Positions 1 through 8,297 of a DNA stretch of 64,000 bases are shown piece after piece. Below the pieces are notes generated by a model, which was not told the origin of the DNA, ran no database searches, and saw only the letters and a list, made by a program, of their open reading frames with translations. This DNA is from Bacteroidota bacterium. GTDB taxonomy: Bacteria; Bacteroidota; Bacteroidia; Bacteroidales; F082. Numbering within the stretch: position 1 is the stretch's first letter; each line of letters starts with the position of its first letter. The stretch is from contig JADJXJ010000001.1 of assembly GCA_016715945.1 (NCBI GenBank), positions 2,232,001 through 2,296,000 on the forward strand. The letters are read 5' to 3'. The translations under genes and the position numbers were made by a program.

Positions 1-1
1 C

Positions 2-670
2 ACCCTTCGTGCGCTACGGCTGCTTCGCGAGGAAGTGCAGCTTGTGCTGGCCGAAGACACCCGAAAAACCGGTCAGTTGCTTAAGCATTACGGCATTTCG
101 GTGCCTATGGCAGCGTATCACCAGCACAACGAGCACCGGATCACCGGGCAGTTTGTAAACCGTATGCTGGCCGGAGAGGTGATGGGGCTGATTACCGACG
201 CAGGCACACCGGCCATATCCGACCCGGGCTACCTGTTGGTGCGCGAGTGCATCAAAGCCGGCCTGACTGTAGAATGCCTGCCCGGACCAACCGCTTTTGT
301 GCCTGCACTGGTCAGTTCAGGGCTGCCGGCCGATCGTTTTTTATTTCTGGGATTCCTTCCACACAAAAAGGGCCGGCTCAGCCGCATTGCTGCCCTCAAA
401 GAGGTGGCCTATACCACCGTGCTTTACGAGTCGCCTCATCGTTTGCTGAAAACCCTGGAGCAAATGGCAGAGGTGCTGGGTGGCGACCGCCAGGCCTCCG
501 TATCACGCGAGCTCAGCAAGCTGCACGAAGAAACCCTCAGAGGTAGCCTGAACGAGCTGAAAAATCATTTCTCCGACAAGCCGGCACGTGGCGAAATCGT
601 GATCGTTCTTGCAGCGGCTCAGGCGCATAAGCAATCCGATGAAGCCGACGAAACATATGTCGAAAGCTGA
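2..670 (+). CDS. rsmI: 16S rRNA (cytidine-1402-2'-O)-methyltransferase, 5'-truncated by window edge
   Basis: The reading frame is open from base 2 with no start codon, so the first residues lie outside the window; 222 residues are visible. It shows the RsmI signatures AEDTRKTG near the visible N-terminus, TDAGTPAISDPG in the SAM-binding tetrapyrrole-methylase fold, and the loop LPGPTAFVPALVSSGLP. RsmI 2'-O-methylates C1402 in the decoding centre of 16S rRNA, acting with RsmH. It ends about 50 bases before the acpP promoter and is probably a separate transcription unit. The family assignment is firm; only the true start is unknown. Confidence 0.93.
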   Translation, partial: TLRALRLLREEVQLVLAEDTRKTGQLLKHYGISVPMAAYHQHNEHRITGQFVNRMLAGEVMGLITDAGTPAISDPGYLLVRECIKAGLTVECLPGPTAFVPALVSSGLPADRFLFLGFLPHKKGRLSRIAALKEVAYTTVLYESPHRLLKTLEQMAEVLGGDRQASVSRELSKLHEETLRGSLNELKNHFSDKPARGEIVIVLAAAQAHKQSDEADETYVES

Positions 671-720
671 ATATCAAACGTTTTCGCCAGCCATGCCATT
701 TGTCATTGATTGGTCAAAAG

Positions 721-752
721 TTGTATAATTGGAAGTAAATGACTTATTTTTG
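721..752 (+). promoter_or_regulatory. Bacteroidota-type promoter of acpP-fabF-rnc
   Basis: TTG at 721-723 is followed after 21 bases by TATTTTTG at 745-752, matching the -33 and -7 elements of the Bacteroidota primary sigma factor. Transcription would begin near 759, leaving a leader of about 25 bases before the acpP ATG at 785. Confidence 0.7.
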
Positions 753-784
753 CAGCCAGTTTTAAACCTAAAACTTTGAAAATT

Positions 785-1024
785 ATGTCAGAAGTAAGAG
801 AAAAAGTCATTGCTATCATCGTTGACAAGCTCGGCGTTGAACCTTCGGAAATTACCAACGAAGCCAGCTTCACAGCTGATCTGGGTGCCGACTCGCTCGA
901 CACTGTTGAGCTCATCATGGAGTTCGAAAAAGAGTTCAACATTGCCATTCCGGACGATCAGGCCGAGAAGATTGGCACGGTAGGCGATGCCATCAAGTTT
1001 ATTGAAGAAAAGTTGGGCAAATAA
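785..1024 (+). CDS. acpP: acyl carrier protein
   Basis: A 79-residue acidic protein with the carrier-protein motif [10 protein letters not shown]; Ser37 is the predicted 4'-phosphopantetheine attachment site. It carries growing acyl chains in type II fatty acid synthesis in the cytoplasm. The ATG at 785 is chosen because the upstream in-frame TTG at 776 would add three residues not seen in the family. fabF starts 11 bases after the stop, the usual acpP-fabF order, and the promoter at 721-752 places the transcription start just upstream. Confidence 0.98.
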   Translation: MSEVREKVIAIIVDKLGVEPSEITNEASFTADLGADSLDTVELIMEFEKEFNIAIPDDQAEKIGTVGDAIKFIEEKLGK

Positions 1025-1035
1025 TTGGGTTTGAT

Positions 1036-2289
1036 ATGGAGCTTAAGCGAGTAGTCGTCACCGGCATAGGTGCCGTAACCCCGATTGGCAACAATGCGCC
1101 TGCCTATTGGGAGGGATTGGTCAATGGAGCGAACGGCGCAGCTGAAATCACCCGGTTTGACTCCTCCAAGTTCAAAACCCGTTTTGCCTGCGAAGTAAAA
1201 AACTTCGACCCCCTTGCCTATTTCGACCGTAAAGAAGTTCGCAAATATGACCTTTATGCCCTGTTCGGTATTGTGGCTGCCGATGAAGCTCTGGCCGACT
1301 CGGGTTTGCTCGAAGGCAATACCGACAGGGACGAGGTAGGCGTTATCTGGTCGTCGGGCATTGGTGGGCTGATCACCTTTTTCGATGAGGTCAGCGCATT
1401 TGCCAAAGGCGATGGTACCCCGCGTTTTAATCCCTTCTTCATACCGAAGATGATTGCCGACATTACGGCAGGCCACATCAGCATCAAGCACGGATTGCGC
1501 GGACCAAACTTTGCCACAGTATCAGCCTGTGCTTCATCGGCCAACAGCCTGGTTGACGCTTTCAACTACATCAGGCTCGGCAAAGCAGTAGCTTTTGTTG
1601 CCGGAGGTTCCGAAGCCTCAATCAACGAAGCCGGGGTGGGCGGCTTCAATGCCATGCATGCCCTATCGACCCGCAACGATGATCCGCTGACCGCCAGCCG
1701 GCCGTTCGACAAAGACCGCGACGGTTTTGTCATTGGCGAAGGTGGCGGAGGCATTATCCTCGAAGAACTCGAACACGCACTTGCGCGCGGTGCAAAAATT
1801 TATGCCGAAGTGGGCGGTGCCGGACTCTCGGCCGATGCCAACCACATGACCTCACCCCATCCCGAAGGATTGGGCGCCATGCTGAGCATGAAGCGCGCAC
1901 TGGACGATGCCGGATTGCAAATCACCGATATTCAGCACATTAATACCCACGGCACCTCAACCCCGCTGGGCGATATCGCCGAAACCAAAGCCATCCGCGC
2001 CCTGTTTGGTGACCATGCTCCAAGCATTAGCATCAACTCCACCAAGTCGATGACTGGTCACCTGCTTGGAGGCGCAGGCGTAATCGAGGCCATCGCCACC
2101 TTGCTGGCAGTTAAAAACGACATCGTTCCCCCCACCATCAACCACTTCACCGACGACCCCGAAATCGACAACACCCTCGATTTTACCTTTGGCAAAGCCA
2201 GACATCGCCAGGTGAACGCTGCCCTGACCAACACCTTTGGTTTTGGAGGCCACAACGTATCCATCATCCTGAAAAAATACGTGCCCTGA
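1036..2289 (+). CDS. fabF: 3-oxoacyl-[acyl-carrier-protein] synthase II
   Basis: A 417-residue thiolase-fold condensing enzyme that elongates acyl-ACP with malonyl-ACP. The Cys-His-His triad is visible: Cys165 in VSACASSAN, His305 in NTHGTSTPLGD and His342 in SMTGHLLGGAG. Length and motifs are those of KAS II rather than KAS III. It lies directly behind acpP and ahead of rnc, a common Bacteroidota order (acpP-fabF-rnc), and is probably transcribed from the acpP promoter. Confidence 0.98.
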   Translation: MELKRVVVTGIGAVTPIGNNAPAYWEGLVNGANGAAEITRFDSSKFKTRFACEVKNFDPLAYFDRKEVRKYDLYALFGIVAADEALADSGLLEGNTDRDEVGVIWSSGIGGLITFFDEVSAFAKGDGTPRFNPFFIPKMIADITAGHISIKHGLRGPNFATVSACASSANSLVDAFNYIRLGKAVAFVAGGSEASINEAGVGGFNAMHALSTRNDDPLTASRPFDKDRDGFVIGEGGGGIILEELEHALARGAKIYAEVGGAGLSADANHMTSPHPEGLGAMLSMKRALDDAGLQITDIQHINTHGTSTPLGDIAETKAIRALFGDHAPSISINSTKSMTGHLLGGAGVIEAIATLLAVKNDIVPPTINHFTDDPEIDNTLDFTFGKARHRQVNAALTNTFGFGGHNVSIILKKYVP

Positions 2290-2325
2290 CAATCGTCGCA
2301 GGAACTCATCAACACACATTCTGCT

Positions 2326-3072
2326 TTGGGTTGGAAATTTTTCAGATTCCCCTTCAGGCCGAATAAGGCAAACGAAAGCAGCCTGATAAAAGCTATCAGA
2401 AACATTTTCGGGTTCTCACCCGGAAATGTTTTTTTGTATGAGCTGGCTTTCAAGCATAAATCGGCTTCCAATGAGGTGATCAACGGCTACAAAATCAGTA
2501 ACGAGCGACTGGAATATCTGGGCGATGCGGTGCTGGGTGCAGTTGTTGCCGATTATCTTTTCAAGCGATTCCCCTACAAATCAGAAGGTTTCCTTACCGA
2601 AATGCGGTCGCGCCTGGTCAGCCGGCAACAACTCAACAAACTCAGCCAAAAACTCGGCCTCGACCGCCTGGTAGTGCTGCCCGGCAACGGCAAGGCGGTA
2701 TTCAAATCGGTGAACGGCGATGCCTTTGAGGCCCTGATCGGCGCCATCTTTCTGGACAAAGGTTTCGATTTTACCCGAAAGGTCATCGTAGAACGCATCA
2801 TCGAACTGCACATCGACATGGATGCCCTGCAACACACCGAAGCCAATTTCAAGAGCCGTCTGCTCGAATGGGGACAGAAAGAAAAGAAAAACGTTGACTT
2901 TGTGCTGGCAGGCGAAAAGGGCGAGGGCTACAACAAACAATACATTGTAGAGGTGCGCGTAGATGGCAACGGAATGGCCACCGGCACCGATTTTTCGATC
3001 AAAGGTGCAGAACAGCTGGCAGCGGAAAAAGTCTGGAGCCATCTGCACACCAATGCGTTGAAAGTAGGCTGA
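2326..3072 (+). CDS. rnc: ribonuclease III
   Basis: A 248-residue double-stranded-RNA endonuclease used in rRNA and mRNA processing. The RNase III signature NERLEYLGDAVLGAVVADYL is present near residue 65, and the second metal-ligand segment GDAFEALIGAIFLDKG lies about 60 residues later. A C-terminal double-stranded RNA-binding domain covers roughly the last 75 residues, ending with the typical AAEKVWSHL helix. The start is a TTG at 2326, inferred from family length; no better ATG lies in frame before the conserved domain. It follows fabF by 36 bases. Confidence 0.95.
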   Translation: MGWKFFRFPFRPNKANESSLIKAIRNIFGFSPGNVFLYELAFKHKSASNEVINGYKISNERLEYLGDAVLGAVVADYLFKRFPYKSEGFLTEMRSRLVSRQQLNKLSQKLGLDRLVVLPGNGKAVFKSVNGDAFEALIGAIFLDKGFDFTRKVIVERIIELHIDMDALQHTEANFKSRLLEWGQKEKKNVDFVLAGEKGEGYNKQYIVEVRVDGNGMATGTDFSIKGAEQLAAEKVWSHLHTNALKVG

Positions 3073-3256
3073 ATTTCCGGTTACAATGCCCGGCAAAAAT
3101 GGTTTCAGACGAAGCTTTGCTGTGTTTTGGGGCTTCTTGCGTGCGACATTCTGTTGTTAAACTTACTACTACCTACATTCACTGACTCATTTTCCTGAGG
3201 TGGGCTTTAGAAGTCTTTTTTTCCTGGCAGGCAAAGCTTTATAAGGGTGATCAAGC

Positions 3257-3281
3257 AAAAAAAAAGCTCCCGGGCGGGAGC
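3257..3281 (-). terminator. intrinsic terminator of the small secreted protein gene
   Basis: On the minus strand GCTCCC and GGGAGC (3266-3281) form a six- to seven-pair GC stem followed by nine T residues (3265-3257). It lies about 45 bases past the stop of the gene ending at 3324. Confidence 0.85.
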
Positions 3282-3323
3282 TTCATTCAATTAACCAACA
3301 CAAAACGGCATGATGCCTTGTCT

Positions 3324-3629
3324 TTAAAGTTTTTTACCGTATTTACGGGCAATCTCTGCAGTGTTGAACGGAATGTCGTTGATGTCGTCCTCGGCAGGTA
3401 GCAGCGCCCTGAGGTCGATACCGGCCTGCTCAGCAATCCTGACGGTATTGAATGGAATATCGTCGATCTCTGCTTCTTCGGCCGGACGCTCAGGCAACAT
3501 TTCAACCATAACCTTTTCATAATTTCCGGTTGATGCCTGGTTTCGAATCTCCCGGCTATTGAACTCACCTGCACTCAACGAACCAGCAAACATCACAAAA
3601 ATCAAGGCGAGCGAATACATAGTTTTCAT
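3324..3629 (-). CDS. small secreted protein with duplicated IDDIPFNT motif
   Basis: A 101-residue protein of unknown function. It starts with a signal peptide (hydrophobic residues 5-19, cleavage likely after SLSA). The mature part contains two near-identical copies of a motif: EIDDIPFNTVRIA at residues 54-66 and DINDIPFNTAEIA at 82-94, 28 residues apart, separated by LRALLP. No cysteine or lipobox is present, so a soluble periplasmic or secreted location is likely. It is monocistronic, with its own terminator. I believe similar IDDIPF peptides occur in other Bacteroidota, but I cannot name a function. Confidence 0.7.
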   Translation of the reverse strand: MKTMYSLALIFVMFAGSLSAGEFNSREIRNQASTGNYEKVMVEMLPERPAEEAEIDDIPFNTVRIAEQAGIDLRALLPAEDDINDIPFNTAEIARKYGKKL

Positions 3630-3825
3630 GGCATTAAAATTTTGATCTTTTTATATCAAATAATATGCCAAAGTTTTTATTTCATTGATATAAAAACCAT
3701 TATACTATACTCCGTTCGTTTCAATCGATTGCAACAACTGTGTGGATGTGCGATTCCGTACACGGAACTGACATGAAGCGGACATCGGTGTCCGGTTGCT
3801 GTGCGGTGGTAAAAAGCCCGGCGGT

Positions 3826-5085
3826 TTACAAAAGGTTGAGGCGGTTGGCGTCGAGGCGGATAAAGACAAAAAGCATCAGTGTGAAGGCCCAAAGACTTGA
3901 TCCGCCATAACTTACAAACGGAAGCGGGATTCCGATCACAGGCATAAGTCCGATGGTCATGCCAATATTGACCATAAAATGGAAAAACATGACCGACAAT
4001 ACAGCATAGCCATAAACTCTGGCAAATACCGATCGTTGTCGTTCAGCCAGATCAATAAGGCGCACAAAAAGGGCAAGATATAGTCCGATGAGCACAAGCG
4101 ACCCCAGAAACCCCCATTCTTCACCCACAGTGCAGAAAATGAAATCGGTGCTTTGCTCAGGGACGAAGTTGAACTTTGTCTGGGTGCCCTGAAGGAAGCC
4201 CTTACCAAAAAATCCGCCTGATCCAATGGCTATTTTCGACTGATGCACGTTGTACCCAGCGCCTCTCAGGTCTTCTTCCAGGCCGATAAGTACGTTGATG
4301 CGGGTGCGCTGATGGGGTTCGAGCACATTATGAAACACAAACTCAACGCTCAGGACAAACAAGACACCTGCCGCAAGCATGCCAAGCAGGGTGAGGATAT
4401 TCTGAACATCGCGCCGCACGAAGAAGAGTGAGATTATAAAAAGTGCCACAAGCCCCAGAAGCACAGCTGTTTGCGAGGTATAAAGTGTGATCAGAAACAG
4501 CACCCCTGCCACCAGGGCAAGGAGCAAGGGCCAGCCGGGAAAGCCCTCCCGGTATAGCACAATCATAAAAGCACCGAACACAATGGCCGAGCCGGTATCG
4601 TATTGCAACAGGATGAGCAGGGACGGAAGGAAGATAATGGTCAGCGACAACACACGGGTACGCATCTGGTCGAGGCTGGCATCGATGCGGCCAAGTAAAG
4701 AAGCCAGGGCAAGTGCTGTGCTGAATTTGGCAAATTCGGCGGGCTGCAGCCTGAAATCGCCAATTTGAAACCAGCTTTTGCTGCCACTGATGGTAGTGCC
4801 GAAAAGCAGCACCAAAATAAGCATGGCTATGGTGGCCAGATAAATAATCAAAGCAAAGGCATTGAAAAATCTGGGGTCGGCCAGAAGCACAAACAGGGCA
4901 AGCACAAGCGCCATAGCTATCCATAGCAATTGTTTTCCGTAGCGTTGCGACAAATCAAAGATGCTGTGGTGGGCTTCGTCGTAAACTGCCGCATAGATGC
5001 TGATCCAGCCGATAAGCATCAGAGCCAGGCTGATGCCCACGGTTATCCAGTCGATATTGCGGAATATATTTTTTTCCTCGCGCAT
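3826..5085 (-). CDS. rodA: rod-shape-determining SEDS peptidoglycan polymerase RodA
   Basis: A 419-residue polytopic membrane protein of the SEDS family with about ten membrane segments. Conserved stretches include GSGGFFGKGFLQGTQTKFNF and PEQSTDFIFCTVGEEWGFLG in the large extracytoplasmic loop, and GIPLPFVSYGGSSLWAFTLM near the C-terminus. RodA polymerises glycan strands from lipid II during cell elongation and works with the transpeptidase PBP2, encoded directly upstream with an 11-base gap. The NFVPEQSTDF signature is shared by RodA and FtsW; pairing with mrdA favours RodA. Confidence 0.95.
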   Translation of the reverse strand: MREEKNIFRNIDWITVGISLALMLIGWISIYAAVYDEAHHSIFDLSQRYGKQLLWIAMALVLALFVLLADPRFFNAFALIIYLATIAMLILVLLFGTTISGSKSWFQIGDFRLQPAEFAKFSTALALASLLGRIDASLDQMRTRVLSLTIIFLPSLLILLQYDTGSAIVFGAFMIVLYREGFPGWPLLLALVAGVLFLITLYTSQTAVLLGLVALFIISLFFVRRDVQNILTLLGMLAAGVLFVLSVEFVFHNVLEPHQRTRINVLIGLEEDLRGAGYNVHQSKIAIGSGGFFGKGFLQGTQTKFNFVPEQSTDFIFCTVGEEWGFLGSLVLIGLYLALFVRLIDLAERQRSVFARVYGYAVLSVMFFHFMVNIGMTIGLMPVIGIPLPFVSYGGSSLWAFTLMLFVFIRLDANRLNLL

Positions 5086-5096
5086 GGTGTGACAAA

Positions 5097-6908
5097 TCAG
5101 TTGAGTACGGCTTCGAGCATACGCTGCTCAAGGTCTTTGCGTTTTACTTCCCCTGTGAGAAACTGTTCCATCATCAGGCTGGCAATGGGAGCAGCCCAGG
5201 TGGCACCAAAACCGGCATTTTCGACAACCACAGCAATGGCAATGGTGGGATTATCGAAAGGTGCAAAGGCCATAAAAAGCGAGTGGTCTTTGCCGTGTGG
5301 ATTCTGCACCGTACCGGTTTTACCAGCTGCCTGAAAATCAGCAATTTTGTACCGCCGTGCCGTTCCACCCCCTCCTTCGAACACATTGAGCATGGCTTCC
5401 TTGACGATCTGAAAATATTTTCTGTCAACCCCGGTATGGATTTTTGTGGTAAAACTTGCAGGCAGGCTGTCCGTTCCGTTCCCGATCCGGCGCACCAGAT
5501 GGGGAGGATAGTACCATCCCTCGTTGCCGATGATGGCTGCCAGGTTGGCAATCTGAAGCGGGGTAAGCAGGATTTCGCCCTGGCCGATGCTCAGAGAGCG
5601 CACAGTCATGGCATTCCAGTTGCCCCTGTACACCCTGTCGAAAAAGTTTCGCGACGGAATGTTGCCCGGCAGCTCAAACGGAATATCGGTATCAAACTTA
5701 TGGCCAAGACCAAAAGCCATCATCTTGTCGTACCAATACTGGTAGGCTTCTTTGTGATTTTTAAAGCGGGAAGCATACAATGTGCTGCGAAACGTATTCC
5801 AGAAAAAGGGATTGCACGAATGTTCGATGGCTTCTTTCACAGCGAGCGGTGTAACGTGAGCGTGGGTGCACCGGATGGGCTGGCTGCTTTTGCCCTGACA
5901 GGAAAACTGTGTGTGCTCGTTGATGGCACCTGCCTGAAGCGCCACCAAAGCATTGATCATTTTAAAAGTGGAACCAGGCGGATAGGTACCGCTTATGGCT
6001 CTGTTAATCAATGGCTTGCGGGGATCGTTGAGCAATTGGTTGAAGTTTGCGCCGCGCTGCCTGCCCACCAACAGATTGGGGTCGTATCCCGGACTGCTCA
6101 CCAATGCCAGGATTTCGCCGGTGCGGGGGTCAATGGCCACCACACTGCCGGTTTTGTTGGCCATCAGTTGTTCGCCATAAGCCTGCAAACGCAGGTCGAG
6201 GCCAAGGTGCAGGGTTTGCCCGTTTTCGGGCAGGGTATCAAAACGACCTTCCTTGTAGCTTCCTTTTTCGCGGTTGTGCACATCAACCATCACCACCCGG
6301 ATTCCTTTGCGGCCACGGAGATATTGTTCGTAGGAGCGCTCCAGGCCTGATTTGCCAATGTAGTCGCCCATCTTGTAATATGGATTGCGCTCCATCTCGG
6401 CCGGACTTACCTCGCCCACATCGCCCAGAATATGCGCACCAATGGCCATGGGATATTTGCGCAACGTACGCGTCTGAAAATAAAAGCCGGGATATTGATA
6501 AAGCTTTTCAGAAATATAACCATAATCCTCTTTCGAAATCTGCTCCACAAGCACCGAAGGTTTTACCCTCGAATAATTCCTTGCTTTTTCGATGCGTGTC
6601 CGGAGCTGTTGCACATCAATTTTCAGCAGCCGTGCAAACTCGAGGGTGTCGGGAATGCGTGCCTGACGTGGAACGATCATCAGATCGTAGGCTGTTTCGT
6701 TGTAAACCAACAGCTCGCCATTCCGGTCGAGCATGGTACCGCGCGGCGGATACAAGGTCACAAAACGTAAAACATTGTTCTGTGAGGAAAACTTGTAGGA
6801 CTGGTCAATAACCTGCAGCCAAAACAGCCTGAGAAGGTAGATAACCACTACCACCAAAATGCCCAACAGAATATGATACCTGCGGAAAGCAAGCTGCCTG
6901 CTCCTCAT
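5097..6908 (-). CDS. mrdA: penicillin-binding protein 2 (elongation transpeptidase)
   Basis: A 603-residue class B penicillin-binding protein. One N-terminal membrane anchor (residues 11-32) is followed by the PBP dimerisation domain beginning at PPRGTMLDRNG (54-64) and by the transpeptidase domain. The three active-site motifs are intact: S313-T-F-K, S364-C-N and K530-T-G. It cross-links peptidoglycan in the periplasm and pairs with RodA. The usual mreB, mreC and mreD are not next to it; upstream on this strand lies an unrelated YwqK-like gene. A -7 element lies 20 bases before the ATG. Confidence 0.96.
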   Translation of the reverse strand: MRSRQLAFRRYHILLGILVVVVIYLLRLFWLQVIDQSYKFSSQNNVLRFVTLYPPRGTMLDRNGELLVYNETAYDLMIVPRQARIPDTLEFARLLKIDVQQLRTRIEKARNYSRVKPSVLVEQISKEDYGYISEKLYQYPGFYFQTRTLRKYPMAIGAHILGDVGEVSPAEMERNPYYKMGDYIGKSGLERSYEQYLRGRKGIRVVMVDVHNREKGSYKEGRFDTLPENGQTLHLGLDLRLQAYGEQLMANKTGSVVAIDPRTGEILALVSSPGYDPNLLVGRQRGANFNQLLNDPRKPLINRAISGTYPPGSTFKMINALVALQAGAINEHTQFSCQGKSSQPIRCTHAHVTPLAVKEAIEHSCNPFFWNTFRSTLYASRFKNHKEAYQYWYDKMMAFGLGHKFDTDIPFELPGNIPSRNFFDRVYRGNWNAMTVRSLSIGQGEILLTPLQIANLAAIIGNEGWYYPPHLVRRIGNGTDSLPASFTTKIHTGVDRKYFQIVKEAMLNVFEGGGGTARRYKIADFQAAGKTGTVQNPHGKDHSLFMAFAPFDNPTIAIAVVVENAGFGATWAAPIASLMMEQFLTGEVKRKDLEQRMLEAVLN

Positions 6909-6927
6909 AAACCTTACAAACTGACCG

Positions 6928-6935
6928 CAAAATTA
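6928..6935 (-). promoter_or_regulatory. -7 promoter element before mrdA-rodA
   Basis: TAATTTTG on the minus strand (6935 to 6928) matches TAnnTTTG exactly and lies 20 bases before the mrdA ATG. I do not see a matching -33 TTG at the usual distance, so this is a single-element call. Confidence 0.45.
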
Positions 6936-6975
6936 CTGCTAAATGCGGCACCCGGTCAGTGCACCAACCGGAGAA

Positions 6976-7479
6976 TCACAGGTATTGTTTCTCCTCGACG
7001 AGCCTGCCCTGCTCGTCCCACATGTACCAGCTGCCGGTTTTATTGCCATTCAGGTAATTCATCTCATAGCGAAGGGTTCCGTTATCGTCCCAGATGAACC
7101 ACTTGCCATGCTTCAGGTCGTTGGCATAATTGGCTTCGCCGGTTTTTTTACCGTCGGCGTTAAAAGTAACCCAGGTGCCGTGTTTTTTTCCATTGCTCCA
7201 GGCCCTGAGTTCGATAAGCATGCCGGCTTCGTTGTAATACCGCGAAACCCCGTCCTCCAGACCCATGACGAAATTGCGCACCGACTCGGTTTGTCCGTTG
7301 GCATGCCTGGTAATGTATTCACCCGTATAGAGTTGACCGTTAAGATAAAACCCATCAGCACCCCTGACAAGTTCCTGTGCCGGCAACTGCATCACCGAAT
7401 GAAACAGCATGATGAAGGTTATCAGCACCGGATGGTACCATCGCCAGGATTGACTGTGATTATTCGTGATCTTCCTCAT
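6976..7479 (-). CDS. YwqK/MORN-like repeat protein, secreted
   Basis: A 167-residue protein with an N-terminal hydrophobic export segment (about residues 17-36, ending at LPAQ). The rest is built of short beta-rich repeats in the style NGKKxGxWxxF: the copies NGKKHGTWVTFNADGKKTGE, NDLKHGKWFIWDDNGTLRYE and NGNKTGSWYMWDEQGRLVEE are evenly spaced about 23 residues apart. This is the MORN_2 or YwqK-type repeat often labelled as an antitoxin family, though no toxin lies beside it. Role unknown; a structural envelope function is possible. Moderate confidence in the repeat family, none in function. Confidence 0.75.
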   Translation of the reverse strand: MRKITNNHSQSWRWYHPVLITFIMLFHSVMQLPAQELVRGADGFYLNGQLYTGEYITRHANGQTESVRNFVMGLEDGVSRYYNEAGMLIELRAWSNGKKHGTWVTFNADGKKTGEANYANDLKHGKWFIWDDNGTLRYEMNYLNGNKTGSWYMWDEQGRLVEEKQYL

Positions 7480-7660
7480 TGCACTTAACTTTGAATCTAA
7501 TTATCAATACCTTACATCAGCATAAAGTCAAATCGCGCTGCTTTGCCGACAGCTTCTTTTAAACCTAACAAATTTAGCACATCAGTCCTGATTTTTTGCG
7601 ATTTTGTCGTGTCGTCGTGAAAACTTAACACAAAAAAATATCTCCTTTGCTTGAAGGGCA

Positions 7661-7692
7661 AAAAAAACTCCCGGCGGTGTCCGCCGGGAGTC
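7661..7692 (-). terminator. strong intrinsic terminator
   Basis: On the minus strand an 11-pair stem (7692-7682 with 7678-7668, three-base loop) is followed by a run of T residues (complement of the A-run from 7661). It ends the gene stopping at 7713. Confidence 0.9.
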
Positions 7693-7712
7693 TGTCGTAA
7701 ATCTTCAATGTT

Positions 7713-8057
7713 TTATTTGGCCTGGAGCTTCACTTGCAACACATCCTTTGCTGCCGCAGGTTTAAGGTTTTTCAACTGCACCTCTTCGTAGGATATGTAT
7801 TTGACCTTGAGGTTGAGTGCATCGTTTGCATCAACGGAAAGGCTGAACCTGCCTTCGAAATCGGTGAAGGTTTTCATGGTTGTGCCTTCCACCTCTACTT
7901 GTGCACCAGCCAGGGCCTCGCCCGAGCGGCTATCGGTCACAATGCCGCTCAGCGTAACTGTTTTGGCCGGAGCAAGCGGATGAGAAGGTGCATCAGCAAG
8001 AAGTTTTCCTCCAAAACTGAACATCAGGGCGACTATTGTAATGAGTACACTTTTCAT
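7713..8057 (-). CDS. small secreted carboxypeptidase-regulatory-like domain protein
   Basis: A 114-residue protein with a signal peptide (residues 1-21) followed by a single CarboxypepD_reg-like beta-sandwich: SGIVTDSRSGEALAGAQVEVEG, then TFTDFEGRFSLSV and LNLKVKYISYEEVQ. This domain normally sits at the N-terminus of SusC/TonB-dependent receptors and adhesins; here it stands alone, so it is not a truncated receptor start unless a barrel was lost. The gene has its own -7 element (8077-8084) and a strong terminator, which argues for an intact, independently expressed gene. Function unknown. Confidence 0.75.
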   Translation of the reverse strand: MKSVLITIVALMFSFGGKLLADAPSHPLAPAKTVTLSGIVTDSRSGEALAGAQVEVEGTTMKTFTDFEGRFSLSVDANDALNLKVKYISYEEVQLKNLKPAAAKDVLQVKLQAK

Positions 8058-8076
8058 GGTTATTTTATTTTCTTGA

Positions 8077-8084
8077 CAAAAGTA
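8077..8084 (-). promoter_or_regulatory. -7 element before the regulatory-domain protein gene
   Basis: TACTTTTG on the minus strand (8084 to 8077) fits TAnnTTTG and lies 19 bases before the ATG at 8057. No clear -33 element is seen. Confidence 0.45.
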
Positions 8085-8297
8085 TGCCGGATCGGAGCTG
8101 TGTGTTGTTAACCTGGCCTTAAGATTAGTTTAGCGAATTGTTAAGCCAACATTAAGCAGGTAAGCACTATGCCACCAGGTGGAGTTTGTTTCAATAAAGT
8201 GTTGAAGGGTGCAAAAAAACCTGATTTTTTAGTTACTTTTAAACCCTCGTGCCGGATTGGCCGTTTTCAGAAATTCAGAAATCAAAACACCGGAATT

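Noticed and set aside
6909..7500. Expected mreB, mreC or mreD next to mrdA-rodA
   Set aside because: The upstream gene is an unrelated YwqK-like protein; no mre motif is seen in the window.
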